A DNA stretch of 37,850 nucleotides from Burkholderiales bacterium (GCA_005789825.1 SXWY01000076.1:1-37850); one strand, 5' to 3'. Counted from the first letter of the stretch, positions 17,744 through 27,557 are shown. The notes: generated by a model not told the origin, from the sequence alone. Numbers and translations are program-made.

Positions 17744-18253
17744 TTATCCGTTGTCAATACAAGCCGCTTCCGTGACGACAACTTCTTGTGTTTCATAGCG
17801 AAATGAGCCATCCGACAGGCGAGCGAGTGCGACCACCATTTGCGTGCCAGATAAGCGTACGCGCATGCTGAGTTCAGCGCGGCCATTCCATGGTCCCAGC
17901 ACAAACATGGCCATCAAGGGCACAGGGTTGCGTTGCGAGATCAAATAGATATGGGTCACGTGTGACGCCTCGGTCATTGGGCTGTCAACTTTCAGACCCA
18001 ACGGCACCAAGTGGCCGTTGTCGGCCAACATGGGCATGGACAAGGTGACGCCTTCATGCTTCATCGGTTGACGAACCACATATGGCGCCACCATTTCATC
18101 GAAGGTGCGCAAACGCGCGTCGCTCAAATCTTGCACGCGACCCAATACAGACATGTCTTGTGCATGGGCAAGACCTGCACCCATGCCCCATGCGCCGACA
18201 GTGGTTTGCAAGAAGCGGATCAGGTAATCGCGGCGCGACAGCGTGGGCAACAT
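17744..18253 (-). CDS. soxY: SoxY-like sulfur carrier with Tat-like signal and atypical C-terminus (AACIDNG)
   Basis: SRRDYLIRFLQTTVGAWG signal; SPMTEASHVTHIYLISQRNPVPLMAMFVLGPWNGRAELSMRVRLSGTQMVVALARLSDGSFRYETQEVVVTEAACIDNG; start MLPTLSRRDY overlaps the soxX stop. Confidence 0.87.
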   Translation of the reverse strand: MLPTLSRRDYLIRFLQTTVGAWGMGAGLAHAQDMSVLGRVQDLSDARLRTFDEMVAPYVVRQPMKHEGVTLSMPMLADNGHLVPLGLKVDSPMTEASHVTHIYLISQRNPVPLMAMFVLGPWNGRAELSMRVRLSGTQMVVALARLSDGSFRYETQEVVVTEAACIDNG

Positions 18254-18666
18254 CAAGGTCCTTTGGTGGCGTTGAGCAAATAGGCAACGATATCTTCCAA
18301 GCCTTGCTCGGTGAGTATGGTTTTGCCCATCAGGGGCTTGGCCACATTGTGCAAGCCTTGCGTGCTGAAGTAAGCGGGCATGAAAGTTTGCGGGTTGAGC
18401 AAACGCGGGTCCGCAATCCGGTAGCGAATTTGTTCGGCACTCAAACGTTGGCTCAGCCCTTGGAGGTTCGGCCCCATGTCTCCGCCTTCTTTCATGCCTG
18501 GAATGGCGTGGCAAAGCACACAACCGGTCTCTTGCCGGTTGACCAGCAATTTGCGGCCACGCTCAGGGTTGGCGCTGGCAGCAGATGCGGTCGCTGGCAT
18601 CCCATCGTTGGATGCCCAAGTTGCGGTGGCGATGAGCAGGACGAGGGCTAAGCCAATTTTCTTCAT
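18253..18666 (-). CDS. soxX: SoxX-like monoheme cytochrome c
   Basis: RQETGCVLCHAIPG; GDMGPNLQGLSQRLSAEQIRYRIADPRLLNPQTFMPAYF; in the soxX-Y-Z-A context. Confidence 0.9.
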   Translation of the reverse strand: MKKIGLALVLLIATATWASNDGMPATASAASANPERGRKLLVNRQETGCVLCHAIPGMKEGGDMGPNLQGLSQRLSAEQIRYRIADPRLLNPQTFMPAYFSTQGLHNVAKPLMGKTILTEQGLEDIVAYLLNATKGP

Positions 18667-20816
18667 GCTTTGGCGAGTGACAAACCGTGGTTTTTCAAAG
18701 GCAACGAACGAATGCGCTTACCGGTGGCGGCAAACAACGCATTGCCAAGCGCAGGTGCGAGCGGGGCTTGTGCGGGTTCGCCGACGCCACCCCAAAAACC
18801 GCCAGTGGCTGCAATGACAGTTTCCACTTTGGGCATTTCGTTCATGCGCATCATGCGGTAATCGTGGAAATTGGATTGCTCAACACGTCCATCTTTGACC
18901 GTCATCTCGCCCCAGAAAATCGCCGTCAAGCCGTGCACCACACTGCCTTGCAACTGTGCTTGGATATTGTCAGGATTGACCGCGTAGCCCGGATCAATGC
19001 CAATGACCACGCGGTGAATTTTGACTTCGCCTCTGGCGTTGACAGACACCTCGCAAACGCAGGCGGTCCAACTGCCATAACCGTCGACACTGGCAATGCC
19101 ACGGTGCACACCCTTGGGCAACGGTTTGCCCCAGTCAGCCGCCTTGGCAACGGCCTGCAAAATGCTGCGATCACGGTTGGCTTTTTCATTGTTGGGCAAC
19201 AGTGACAGGCGATAAGCCAGTGGATCTTGTCCCGCGGCGTGGGCCAATTCGTCCAGAAAACATTCGCGCACAAACGGATTTTGCGAATGCCCTACCGTTC
19301 GCCAAAAACCCACCGGCACATGCGTGGTTCGTATTGCAAAATCCACCAACGTGTTGGGAATGGCGTAAGGATGGTCGTTGAAACAGGCCACCGCTTGTTG
19401 GTCCACACCGTTTTGCAACGGCATGCGCAGCAATTGCGAAAACAGCGAAGGAGCACTGACGCGCACATGCAATGCATGGGGTTTACCGGTGGCGTCCACG
19501 GTGGCGCGCATGCGCACCAAACTGGCGGGACGGTACAAGTCGTGTTGCATGTCCTCTTCGCGGCTCCACATCAATTTGATCGGCTTGCCAGGCATTTGCA
19601 TGGCAATCGCCACGGCTTGGCGTGTGAAATCTTGCGGGCTTTTGCGGCCCAGTCCACCGCCGATTTGCATGGCGTACACACGCACTTTTTCTTGAGGTAT
19701 GTCTGCGGTTGAAGCCGCCGCTGTCAGCGTCGATTCAGGGTTTTGCGTAGACGCCCAGACATCGAGTTGGTTTTGTGTCCACATGGCGGTGCACACCATG
19801 GGCTCCATGGTGGCGTGTGCCAAATACGGCGTGTAGTATTCGGCCTCGACCACGGGGCCAGTGGCCAAAGCTGTCAGGGTGTCACCGTCGTTGCGGGCAA
19901 TCGCTGGTTCCTTGTGGTTCAGACCATCGCGGTAAACCTGCATGATTTGGGCGCTGTTGACCGCACCATTCTTGCCGTTGTCCCATTCGATAGACACATC
20001 GCGCAAAGCTTCTTTGGCACGCCACCAGTTGTCGGCCACCACGGCAACATAATCACCTAAGTTGATGACTTTCACGATGCCGCGCCGGTTGTCCACTTTG
20101 CTGCTGTCCACCGCCGTGGCTTTGCCGCCAAAGACGGGCGATTGGCTGATGGCGGCATGCAACATACCGGGCAATTGCACATCGACCCCATAGCGAATCT
20201 TGCCGGTCACTATGTCGGCGATATCGACCCGTGGCAGGGACTTGCCTGCGAGTGTCCAAGATGCGGGATCCTTCAGCGGGATGTCCTTGGGCGGGGTCAA
20301 TTTCGCGGCATCGCCCGCGAGTTGTCCATAGCTGAGTTTTCGCCCACTGGCGCCGTGCACCACCATGCCCATGCTGGCTTTGCATTCGGAGGCCGCCACG
20401 CCTAGGCGCTGTGCGGCTGCTTCAACCAACATGATGCGCGCTGCTGCACCTGCTTTGCGCAAATATTCTTGCGACATGCGAATGGTGCGGCTACCCACAC
20501 TGGCCATGTCTCCGTACACCCGTTTGCGGCGCAAATTGTCATGCGCAGGCACATCCACGATGCGCACTTTTTTCCAATCCACTTCCAGCTCTTCGGCGAT
20601 CAGCATGGGTGCAGACGTTCGGCTGCCTTGGCCCATTTCGGTACGTGCGTAACGGATCACTACCGATTCATCGGGGTGGATCTCAATCCAGGCATTGACT
20701 TCGGTGCTGTCTGCTGCAGCGGCAGACTGCGGCCAGACGAAACCCAGACTCAAAGCGGCGGCTGTGCTGCCACTGACTTGCAAAAACAAACGGCGGTGGA
20801 TGTTGGGCGTGTTCAT
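18663..20816 (-). CDS. Second xanthine-oxidase-family molybdopterin-binding subunit (IorB-like), Tat-exported
   Basis: [22 protein letters not shown] signal; [45 protein letters not shown]; start MNTPNIHRR at 20816. Confidence 0.92.
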   Translation of the reverse strand: MNTPNIHRRLFLQVSGSTAAALSLGFVWPQSAAAADSTEVNAWIEIHPDESVVIRYARTEMGQGSRTSAPMLIAEELEVDWKKVRIVDVPAHDNLRRKRVYGDMASVGSRTIRMSQEYLRKAGAAARIMLVEAAAQRLGVAASECKASMGMVVHGASGRKLSYGQLAGDAAKLTPPKDIPLKDPASWTLAGKSLPRVDIADIVTGKIRYGVDVQLPGMLHAAISQSPVFGGKATAVDSSKVDNRRGIVKVINLGDYVAVVADNWWRAKEALRDVSIEWDNGKNGAVNSAQIMQVYRDGLNHKEPAIARNDGDTLTALATGPVVEAEYYTPYLAHATMEPMVCTAMWTQNQLDVWASTQNPESTLTAAASTADIPQEKVRVYAMQIGGGLGRKSPQDFTRQAVAIAMQMPGKPIKLMWSREEDMQHDLYRPASLVRMRATVDATGKPHALHVRVSAPSLFSQLLRMPLQNGVDQQAVACFNDHPYAIPNTLVDFAIRTTHVPVGFWRTVGHSQNPFVRECFLDELAHAAGQDPLAYRLSLLPNNEKANRDRSILQAVAKAADWGKPLPKGVHRGIASVDGYGSWTACVCEVSVNARGEVKIHRVVIGIDPGYAVNPDNIQAQLQGSVVHGLTAIFWGEMTVKDGRVEQSNFHDYRMMRMNEMPKVETVIAATGGFWGGVGEPAQAPLAPALGNALFAATGKRIRSLPLKNHGLSLAKA

Positions 20817-21274
20817 GCTTTGCCTCCTGCTTGACGCGCAGCCGCATGGATAGCGGTGCGCATGCGTGCATAGGTGCCACAGCGGCAAATATGGGTCATG
20901 GCCGCATCGATGTCTTGGTCGGTGGGCTTGGGCTTTTTCTTGAGCAAGGCCACGGCGGCCAGCATTTGCCCGCCTTGGCAATAGCCACATTGCGGTACCT
21001 GATGGTCAATCCAGGCTTGTTGCACGGCGTGCAATTTGCCCTTGTCTGCCAGTCCTTCGATGCTGACCACTTGTTGGCCATCTGCAGATGACACGGGATA
21101 ACTGCACGAACGCACGGGTTCGCCATTGAGCAGCACGGTGCAGGCCCCGCATTGGGCGATACCGCAGCCGTACTTCGGTCCTTTGATATCGAGTTCATCG
21201 CGCAATGCCCAAAGCAAGGGCATTTCCGGTTCGACATCGAGTTCGTGACTTTGGCCATTGACAAGGAGTTTCAT
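20813..21274 (-). CDS. Second (2Fe-2S)-binding Mo-hydroxylase subunit (IorA-like)
   Basis: [20 protein letters not shown] and QCGYCQGGQ...[12 protein letters not shown]; start [12 protein letters not shown]. Confidence 0.92.
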   Translation of the reverse strand: MKLLVNGQSHELDVEPEMPLLWALRDELDIKGPKYGCGIAQCGACTVLLNGEPVRSCSYPVSSADGQQVVSIEGLADKGKLHAVQQAWIDHQVPQCGYCQGGQMLAAVALLKKKPKPTDQDIDAAMTHICRCGTYARMRTAIHAAARQAGGKA

Positions 21275-21285
21275 GAGGCAGGTCC

Positions 21286-22230
21286 TTATGAGAGATAACG
21301 TTTGAGTGCGTCTGCACACACAGCCACGCCGGTGTGTGCTTCGCGCATGATGCGTCCCATGGTGATGAAGCCATGGATTTGTCGTTCAAAACAAATGTAT
21401 TCGGCGCTGCTGCCAGCCGCTGACAAGGCATTGGCATACAAGCGACCTTCGTCGCGCAACGGGTCAAACCCGGCGGTCAAAACCAGTGCAGGTGGCAGAC
21501 CTGCATGGGACAGGGCTTTCAGCGGTGAGGCACGCCAGTCATGTGCCATGTCGCGCTCAGGCAGGTAATGGTCCATGAACCAATGCATGATGTCAGCCGT
21601 CAATGCATAGCCTTTGCCATTGTCGTGGTAGCTTTGTGTATCGGGGTACATCAGCGTAGCGGGATAAATCAGCAATTGAAACGCCGGCTGATGGTTTTTT
21701 TCTTTCGCCCCCAAGCAAACCGCTGCCGCCAAATTGCCACCGGCGCTGTCGCCACCCACGGCAACTCGGTCTGCTACCACATACAGAGGTTTGGCGTTGT
21801 CAGCCACCCATTGAAAAGCGGCTTGCGCATCGTCATACGCAGCGGGGAAAACATGTTCAGGAGCGAGCCGGTAGTCCACCGAAAAAACCGCACAACCACT
21901 GGCTTGACAAAGTTGACGACACAGCACGTCATGCGTGTCGATATCGCCAATCACCCAGCCACCGCCGTGGTAATAGACCAGCGCGGGTAGCACTTGCGTG
22001 GCAGATGCGCCAGTGGGACGGTATTCACGGATTTTGATCTGCGTGCTGTTCATCGGCACTGTATGGTCATGGCAGCGGGACACCGGTGGCGGTTCTGGTT
22101 GGGTGAACCCTTTTCGCGCCAAATACGCTTGGCGGGCTTCGACAGGTGTTTGCGTGTTGAAAGCAGGCACCCCTCGCTCGACCATGAGTTGCAAAAGAAA
22201 TTGGGCTTGGGGGTCGAGCATGCGGGTCAC
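21286..22230 (-). CDS. Alpha/beta hydrolase (HSL-family esterase/lipase-like)
   Basis: [32 protein letters not shown]. Confidence 0.9.
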   Translation of the reverse strand: MTRMLDPQAQFLLQLMVERGVPAFNTQTPVEARQAYLARKGFTQPEPPPVSRCHDHTVPMNSTQIKIREYRPTGASATQVLPALVYYHGGGWVIGDIDTHDVLCRQLCQASGCAVFSVDYRLAPEHVFPAAYDDAQAAFQWVADNAKPLYVVADRVAVGGDSAGGNLAAAVCLGAKEKNHQPAFQLLIYPATLMYPDTQSYHDNGKGYALTADIMHWFMDHYLPERDMAHDWRASPLKALSHAGLPPALVLTAGFDPLRDEGRLYANALSAAGSSAEYICFERQIHGFITMGRIMREAHTGVAVCADALKRYLS

Positions 22231-22260
22231 CGGCTGATAAAAATAGGGGTGATCATGAGC

Positions 22261-23085
22261 TTAATTGGCTTGTCCCACCAGTGAATAGGCGTTTTCATGG
22301 GTGTTGAGCCATGCGCGGGACAGTGTGTCGGGGTGCTGTGAAGGATGGAAATCGGGCTTGAAATAGTCGCGCCACATGGCATAGCTTTCACGAAACAAAC
22401 CGCCATTGGCGAACAAATGCCGCCAAGCACTGCGCCAAGTGGATAACTTGAACAGTGCACGGTCATGCCACAAATTATTGACGGTTTGACGAAGCAAGTC
22501 GGTGAGAAAAAACCAAGTCACCCGACGCATCCAACGCAGTCGCCAAACCTCGTTGCCATCCATGGCTTTGTAGATATCAAAGGCCGTGCAACGGTGTTCG
22601 CTTTCTTCGCTGGCATGCCATAGCCAAAGGGTTTTGAGCCGCTCGTCGGCATGCGCTAAGAAGTGGGGGTTGGCTAACAACCAGTGGGCAAACACAGCGG
22701 TGTAGTGTTCCGTAGCAGCAGTGGCCGCCACTGAATGGCGGATGTCAAACGTTTGCATGATGGCAATACGTTTGAGGGCTCGTTTTTCCCAGTGGTTCAC
22801 CATGCCTTGGGCCATCAAATGCTGGTTGTACAGGCTGTGTAATTTGCGGTGCGTGGCTTCTTGCCCCACAAAGCCTTTGACTTCGTCTTTGTGGTGATTC
22901 TGTAGTTCGATAGGCAACTGCCTCAGACCTTCGCGCACCGCGTCCAGAAAAAATTGTTCACCCACTGGAAAACTCATGGACAACGCATTCATGAATGCCG
23001 AGGTAAAGGCATCACCACCGTTCCAGCGCAATGCAAACGGGGTTTTCAAATCGATCAACAGCTGGCGAATCACAAGTTGGCTCAT
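22261..23085 (-). CDS. PF10118-like putative metal-dependent hydrolase with diiron-type E/H motifs
   Basis: GFVGQEATHRKLH, AATEHYTAVFAHW, WHASEESEHRCTAFDIY. Confidence 0.82.
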   Translation of the reverse strand: MSQLVIRQLLIDLKTPFALRWNGGDAFTSAFMNALSMSFPVGEQFFLDAVREGLRQLPIELQNHHKDEVKGFVGQEATHRKLHSLYNQHLMAQGMVNHWEKRALKRIAIMQTFDIRHSVAATAATEHYTAVFAHWLLANPHFLAHADERLKTLWLWHASEESEHRCTAFDIYKAMDGNEVWRLRWMRRVTWFFLTDLLRQTVNNLWHDRALFKLSTWRSAWRHLFANGGLFRESYAMWRDYFKPDFHPSQHPDTLSRAWLNTHENAYSLVGQAN

Positions 23086-23090
23086 AGGGG

Positions 23091-23549
23091 CTATCCAGGA
23101 GGCAATTGGCAAGGTCCCGTGACAAAAAACTTTAATCTCTTGCCATACCGTTGTACATCTTTGATGGCTTTGATGTTGACGGGTTCACGGTTGATTTTGA
23201 TTTCAGATTCTTCTTTGGTTTGCAGGTTCTTTCGCTTCACCCACATACTGGTTTTGGAGGTCAGGTCCATGCCTTCAAACTCTGGGGTTATGAGGGTATT
23301 TACAAAAAAGTTGTACAACTTGGGTCCGTCTATGCGTATGTACAAATGGTCGCCGATGGAGGTGATTTCTACTTTGATAGACGCTGGCTCGATGCTGATT
23401 TTGTCCAGTTCTGGGAAGCTGCCTTGTACATCACAAGTAAGGGTGTATCCCCAAGCCGACGGACACAGGCAGGCCAAGCACCACAACGCCGAGTGTGCCC
23501 AACGCTGGCGCTTGAGCGCCGAAAAACCGTGTGATAACGACAAAACCAT
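23091..23549 (-). CDS. Small secreted hypothetical protein
   Basis: N-terminal hydrophobic segment HSALWCLACLCPSAWG; 5 nt upstream of the next operon gene. Confidence 0.6.
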   Translation of the reverse strand: MVLSLSHGFSALKRQRWAHSALWCLACLCPSAWGYTLTCDVQGSFPELDKISIEPASIKVEITSIGDHLYIRIDGPKLYNFFVNTLITPEFEGMDLTSKTSMWVKRKNLQTKEESEIKINREPVNIKAIKDVQRYGKRLKFFVTGPCQLPPG

Positions 23550-23620
23550 GACAGCCTTTCAATCACCTGATCATCGCATGGGGGACAAGCGACCGGGTGG
23601 GCCGAACCCAAGCCATTGAC

Positions 23621-23650
23621 AGGCGCTTGGTTATTATTCGCCAAGCGCCT
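23621..23650. repeat. Inverted repeat / hairpin AGGCGCTTGG-N10-CCAAGCGCCT
   Basis: Perfect 10-bp arms with a 10-nt loop in the intergenic region. Confidence 0.85.
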
Positions 23651-23797
23651 TAGACTTTTCTGTCTGGGGTCAAGCCGTGTCGATAGACCACTCAAAATAG
23701 TTCAGTGGCCCGCGCATGCGATGGGGTGGCGGCTGTTGGCATTTGGCCGCGGGAGCATGGGCGCTTGAAGCCGAGAATATTTCAAAACGCTATGCAA

Positions 23798-24559
23798 TCA
23801 GTGTTGATCGTCACCCGGCATGGTGGCTTCTCGCAATTTGACAGGCTTACTGCGCGTTTTGCGAAAGTGGATGTTGAGCAATTCAACGCTGAATGAAAAT
23901 GCCATGGCAAAGTAAACATAGCCCTTAGGCACGTGGTGACCCAACCCTTCGGCAACCAAGACCACGCCCACCACCACCAAAAAGCTCAAAGCCAGCATCT
24001 TGATAGACGGATGTGCCTCTACAAATTCGCCAATGGCGCGGGCAAACAACATCATCAATCCCAAAGAGATCACCACGGCTGCGATCATGATGCGCACATC
24101 GTCCACCATGCCCACTGCAGTGATGATGGAATCAAGGGAAAAAACCAAATCAATGATGATGATTTGGGCAATGATCGCCATCACATTCGCTTTAACTTTG
24201 AGGCCAGTCGCATGGTCTGTCTCTTCGCCTTCCAGCGATTGGTGGATTTCGGCAGTGCTTTTCCAAATCAAAAACAAGCCACCGGCCAGCAATATCAGAT
24301 CGCGGCCAGAAAAAGGTTGACCCAGCACACTGAACAAAGGTTCTACCAAGCCAATGATGTAAGACAGCAGCAAAAGCAATGCAATCCGCAAAAACATCGC
24401 CATGAACAGGCCTATGCGCCGGGCCATTTCCTGCTTGGCTTTGGGCAACTTGCTGACCAAAATGGAAATGAAAATGATGTTGTCGATGCCAAGCACCAGT
24501 TCAAGCAATGTCAACGTGGCCAAGGCCATCCACATTTCGGGGTTGGTTAACAAATCCAT
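23798..24559 (-). CDS. TerC family integral membrane protein
   Basis: LTLLELVLGIDNIIFISILVSKLP, IIDLVFSLDSIITAVGM, HVPKGYVYFAMAFSFSVELLN. Confidence 0.93.
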   Translation of the reverse strand: MDLLTNPEMWMALATLTLLELVLGIDNIIFISILVSKLPKAKQEMARRIGLFMAMFLRIALLLLLSYIIGLVEPLFSVLGQPFSGRDLILLAGGLFLIWKSTAEIHQSLEGEETDHATGLKVKANVMAIIAQIIIIDLVFSLDSIITAVGMVDDVRIMIAAVVISLGLMMLFARAIGEFVEAHPSIKMLALSFLVVVGVVLVAEGLGHHVPKGYVYFAMAFSFSVELLNIHFRKTRSKPVKLREATMPGDDQH

Positions 24560-24627
24560 CGGGTATTTATCTCGTGGGGAAAAAAGAAGAATGTAGCTGA
24601 TGCCTCAGCGGGCCATTGTGTGACAAG

Positions 24628-25332
24628 TCAACCGCGTACAAAACCATGGCGCATTATGCGCATGCAGCGGTATCTTAGCCAGGCGCCTCGTACCAATTGG
24701 TAGGTCAGCCACATGAACCACCCAGAAAAAACAATGTCACTGAGGAAATGTCCACCTTGCATGACTCGGGTGGCGCCAATCAAAGCCCCCGCAGCGATAC
24801 CGGTCCATAGCCAACGTTGTCGCAACCGACGGCTGCGCCACATGCCCCAGGCCATCCACACAAAGCCGCCAGCAGCATGGCCGCTGACAAATGAACAGTT
24901 CTCTTCACACAAAGGTTGGTAATGAAAAACAGGTACAAAATCATGGGCGCCGTTGAACGGAAGGGTTTGGTAGGGATGGGGCCTGCCGACATGGTCTTTC
25001 AAAACCCAATCGACCAAAAACCCCACGCCAATCACCACAAGCAGCAGCCATGCCATGACGCTTTTTCGCCAGCGCAAGGAGAACATACGCGGTCGAAAAA
25101 TGCTGGCTAACCACACCAACAAAGCCAAGACTGTCACCAGTTTGTTGATTTCAGGGGTGTAGACATATATCCATTTGATCCACCACCATTGGTTGGCAGG
25201 AAAACTTTGGGTCGCGGCATCATAAAAATAATTCGATACCTGTACATCTGTCTCAGGGAAAGCCAGAAAAAACACCACGCAAGCCAGCAGCCAAGTCAAA
25301 GGCTTTGTCAGCATTAGGCGCGATATCCTCAT
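24628..25332 (-). CDS. PAP2-family membrane phosphatase
   Basis: KDHVGRPHP, SFVSGHAAGG, RVMQGGHFLSDIVFS. Confidence 0.88.
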   Translation of the reverse strand: MRISRLMLTKPLTWLLACVVFFLAFPETDVQVSNYFYDAATQSFPANQWWWIKWIYVYTPEINKLVTVLALLVWLASIFRPRMFSLRWRKSVMAWLLLVVIGVGFLVDWVLKDHVGRPHPYQTLPFNGAHDFVPVFHYQPLCEENCSFVSGHAAGGFVWMAWGMWRSRRLRQRWLWTGIAAGALIGATRVMQGGHFLSDIVFSGWFMWLTYQLVRGAWLRYRCMRIMRHGFVRG

Positions 25333-26138
25333 GGCGCGGATGCTTGGCGCAGTGCTGCGAAACGGGACAAAGCACCAGCGATGCCAACCGTGGCAATCAG
25401 ATCGAATGCCATACGTTCTGCAGAAGTGTGGGTGGTCGCCATGAACAAATAAATCACCAAAGCTGTTTCAGTGAGCAGCAAACCGATTTGTGCCCAACGT
25501 GTTTGCAAGCGAGGTTCCCAGCTGTGGCGTGATTCCCATGCTTGTGCGATGGCCACCACCATCCAGCCCACACCGGCACCTGCAAGCAGATCAGATGGCC
25601 AGTGTGCACCCACCATCACACGTGACAACACCACCAAGCCAGCGAAGATGGCCAGCAACACACCCAGCAGTTTGAATTTGCCACCGGAAGGAAGACACAA
25701 ACAAATCAAGGTGACCGCCACCACCACGGTCATGCTGTGTCCCGATGGCATGGCATTGGCGGCGGAAGCAGGCACACCAATCGCGTTGATCAGGCCGGGC
25801 TCAAACACGCCCAGTGGTCTGGGGTGAGAAAACCAGGTCTTCAACACAGGTGACAACACAGAGCCAATGAGAAAGCATTTGAGTGCCAGTGCCGTGCCGT
25901 GGCGCGTGAATCGCATGAAGACCAGCAGCAGCAGCAGCGCGGCACCCCCTTCGCCAAATTGGGTGAGAAAAGACCAAACTGGATCGATGCCAGTGACCGC
26001 ATGGTTGAGTGTCAGCATCCAAGCTTGGTTCAGTGGCAATGTGGACAGCACCACGCCACCCAGAAAAAAAGAAGTGGAAAGCATCAAAAACCGCAAGCTC
26101 AAACGGTGTGTGTGCGGTTCACGGGTAGGCGATGTCAT
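25329..26138 (-). CDS. PAP2-family membrane phosphatase
   Basis: KTWFSHPRP, AMPSGHSMTVV, RVMVGAHWPSDLLAG. Confidence 0.9.
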   Translation of the reverse strand: MTSPTREPHTHRLSLRFLMLSTSFFLGGVVLSTLPLNQAWMLTLNHAVTGIDPVWSFLTQFGEGGAALLLLLVFMRFTRHGTALALKCFLIGSVLSPVLKTWFSHPRPLGVFEPGLINAIGVPASAANAMPSGHSMTVVVAVTLICLCLPSGGKFKLLGVLLAIFAGLVVLSRVMVGAHWPSDLLAGAGVGWMVVAIAQAWESRHSWEPRLQTRWAQIGLLLTETALVIYLFMATTHTSAERMAFDLIATVGIAGALSRFAALRQASAP

Positions 26139-26215
26139 TGTTCAGATTCTAAGCAGGCCGCTGATGCCCTTGCACCCATTGGGTATAGTTTGCAACCGCC
26201 TTGAAAGTGACAGCC

Positions 26216-26635
26216 ATGCCAAACACGAAGAAAAAAATCATTCAGCATCTTGAGACTGAAGTATTTTGCAAGCTCGGAGTGTCTCCCATCCATGGCATAG
26301 GTGTGTTTGCCATCCGCCCCATACCCAAGGGCGTCAATCCCCTCAAAAGCTACATCCGTATGCGTGAAATCGATGTGCCCAAAAAGGACATCAAGCATTT
26401 GCCCAAAGGGGTCAGGAACCAAATCGATATGTTTTGTTACTACAACCGCAAGACAGTGAGTGTTCCTGTCAACGGGTTGAATTCATTCGATTTGGCGGTC
26501 TACCTCAACCATTCCAAGCAACCGAATTTGCGGTTCAAGAAAGTGGGCGTGCTGGTAACTTTGAAAGCAATCGACCAAGGTGAAGAACTGTTTATCGATT
26601 ACGACATCAGTTTTGGTGAAAAGCATTATTTTTGA
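26216..26635 (+). CDS. SET domain protein (putative protein-lysine methyltransferase)
   Basis: SPIHGIGVFAIRPIPKG, DLAVYLNHSKQPNL, AIDQGEELFIDYDISFG. Confidence 0.85.
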   Translation: MPNTKKKIIQHLETEVFCKLGVSPIHGIGVFAIRPIPKGVNPLKSYIRMREIDVPKKDIKHLPKGVRNQIDMFCYYNRKTVSVPVNGLNSFDLAVYLNHSKQPNLRFKKVGVLVTLKAIDQGEELFIDYDISFGEKHYF

Positions 26636-27547
26636 TCAACCCGCCATGGCCAAGACACCGTGCTGTTGCGGTACCTGTTGAACCTCTGGCGGATGCCGGT
26701 AGATTTGGTTCAGTTCATGCGGCTTGAAGTCTGTGATCAATGGTGAACTTGGGTCTGTGGCCAAAGGATGGCTAGGGTCTATCAGGGCCAGCGCATAAAT
26801 AGGCTCATGGTCAGTCACAAACAATGCTTTGTAGCCGTAGTCGTCTACCGGCCCGAGGTTGTAATAACGCAAACCATTTTTGGCCGCCCAGCGACAGGCC
26901 TGTAAGCAGGCATAAATACCGGGTGAGCGGTTTTTGTAGGCGCGGTTCCATTGGCAAAAGCTGCCATACAACTGGTTGTACTTGGGCAAAAGAATGGAAA
27001 CATCGGTCAATACCAATTCACCCTCTGGGCTGTGCACACGCAGTATCAGGACGTCCAAAAGTCGCACATAGTCGACAAAACCTTCTACTTCCCGGTCGTC
27101 AATATAGTAGTTGGCGAAATGCTCGCCACCCATCGCGAACATGTCTTCGACAGTCAACTGGGAGCCAGGAACCACTTCCTCGGTGTAAATAAAATTTTTG
27201 TATTGTTTGTCGTATTCGCGGAATTTGCGTTCTCGCCGTGGTTCTTGCCAGAATGCTTCATCCATGGTGTTGACCAAGCCGTACTTGTCGTTGATAGGAA
27301 CACCATAAGGACTGTCTGGCGGCAAGGCATACACCACGAAAGGCCGGGGGGCAGACTCCAGCATTTCTAAAGTGACATTGATATAGGGACACAGCGCATC
27401 CCATCGGGTGGTGTAGTAAAGAATGTCGTTGTGCTCGCTCTCGACCAGCAGGTTGTCTTGGGTCCAGCTTTGGTATCCGACTTCGTGCACCTTGGGCGTG
27501 GCAGAAAATCCATTCGCAGGTTTGAATTGGTAGAGCGTGCCATTCAT
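26636..27547 (-). CDS. GNAT-fold acyl/aminoacyl-transferase-like protein (Ate/Bpt-like C-terminal half)
   Basis: RSPGIYACLQACRWAAKNGLRYYNLGPVDDYGYKALFVTDHEPIYALALIDP; start MNGTLYQFKP at 27547. Confidence 0.65.
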   Translation of the reverse strand: MNGTLYQFKPANGFSATPKVHEVGYQSWTQDNLLVESEHNDILYYTTRWDALCPYINVTLEMLESAPRPFVVYALPPDSPYGVPINDKYGLVNTMDEAFWQEPRRERKFREYDKQYKNFIYTEEVVPGSQLTVEDMFAMGGEHFANYYIDDREVEGFVDYVRLLDVLILRVHSPEGELVLTDVSILLPKYNQLYGSFCQWNRAYKNRSPGIYACLQACRWAAKNGLRYYNLGPVDDYGYKALFVTDHEPIYALALIDPSHPLATDPSSPLITDFKPHELNQIYRHPPEVQQVPQQHGVLAMAG

Positions 27548-27557
27548 GATGTTGCCT

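Noticed and set aside
16573-18666. Complete canonical thiosulfate-oxidising Sox system
   Set aside because: No soxB or soxCD in the window, and SoxY lacks the GGCGG tail.
24560-24627. yybP-ykoY-type manganese riboswitch upstream of the terC-family gene
   Set aside because: Only 68 nt separate the genes and I could not see the conserved aptamer elements.
25920-25940. CAG trinucleotide run (cagcagcagcagcagcg)
   Set aside because: Lies in the PAP2 coding region as a Leu-rich TM segment; ordinary codon repetition.
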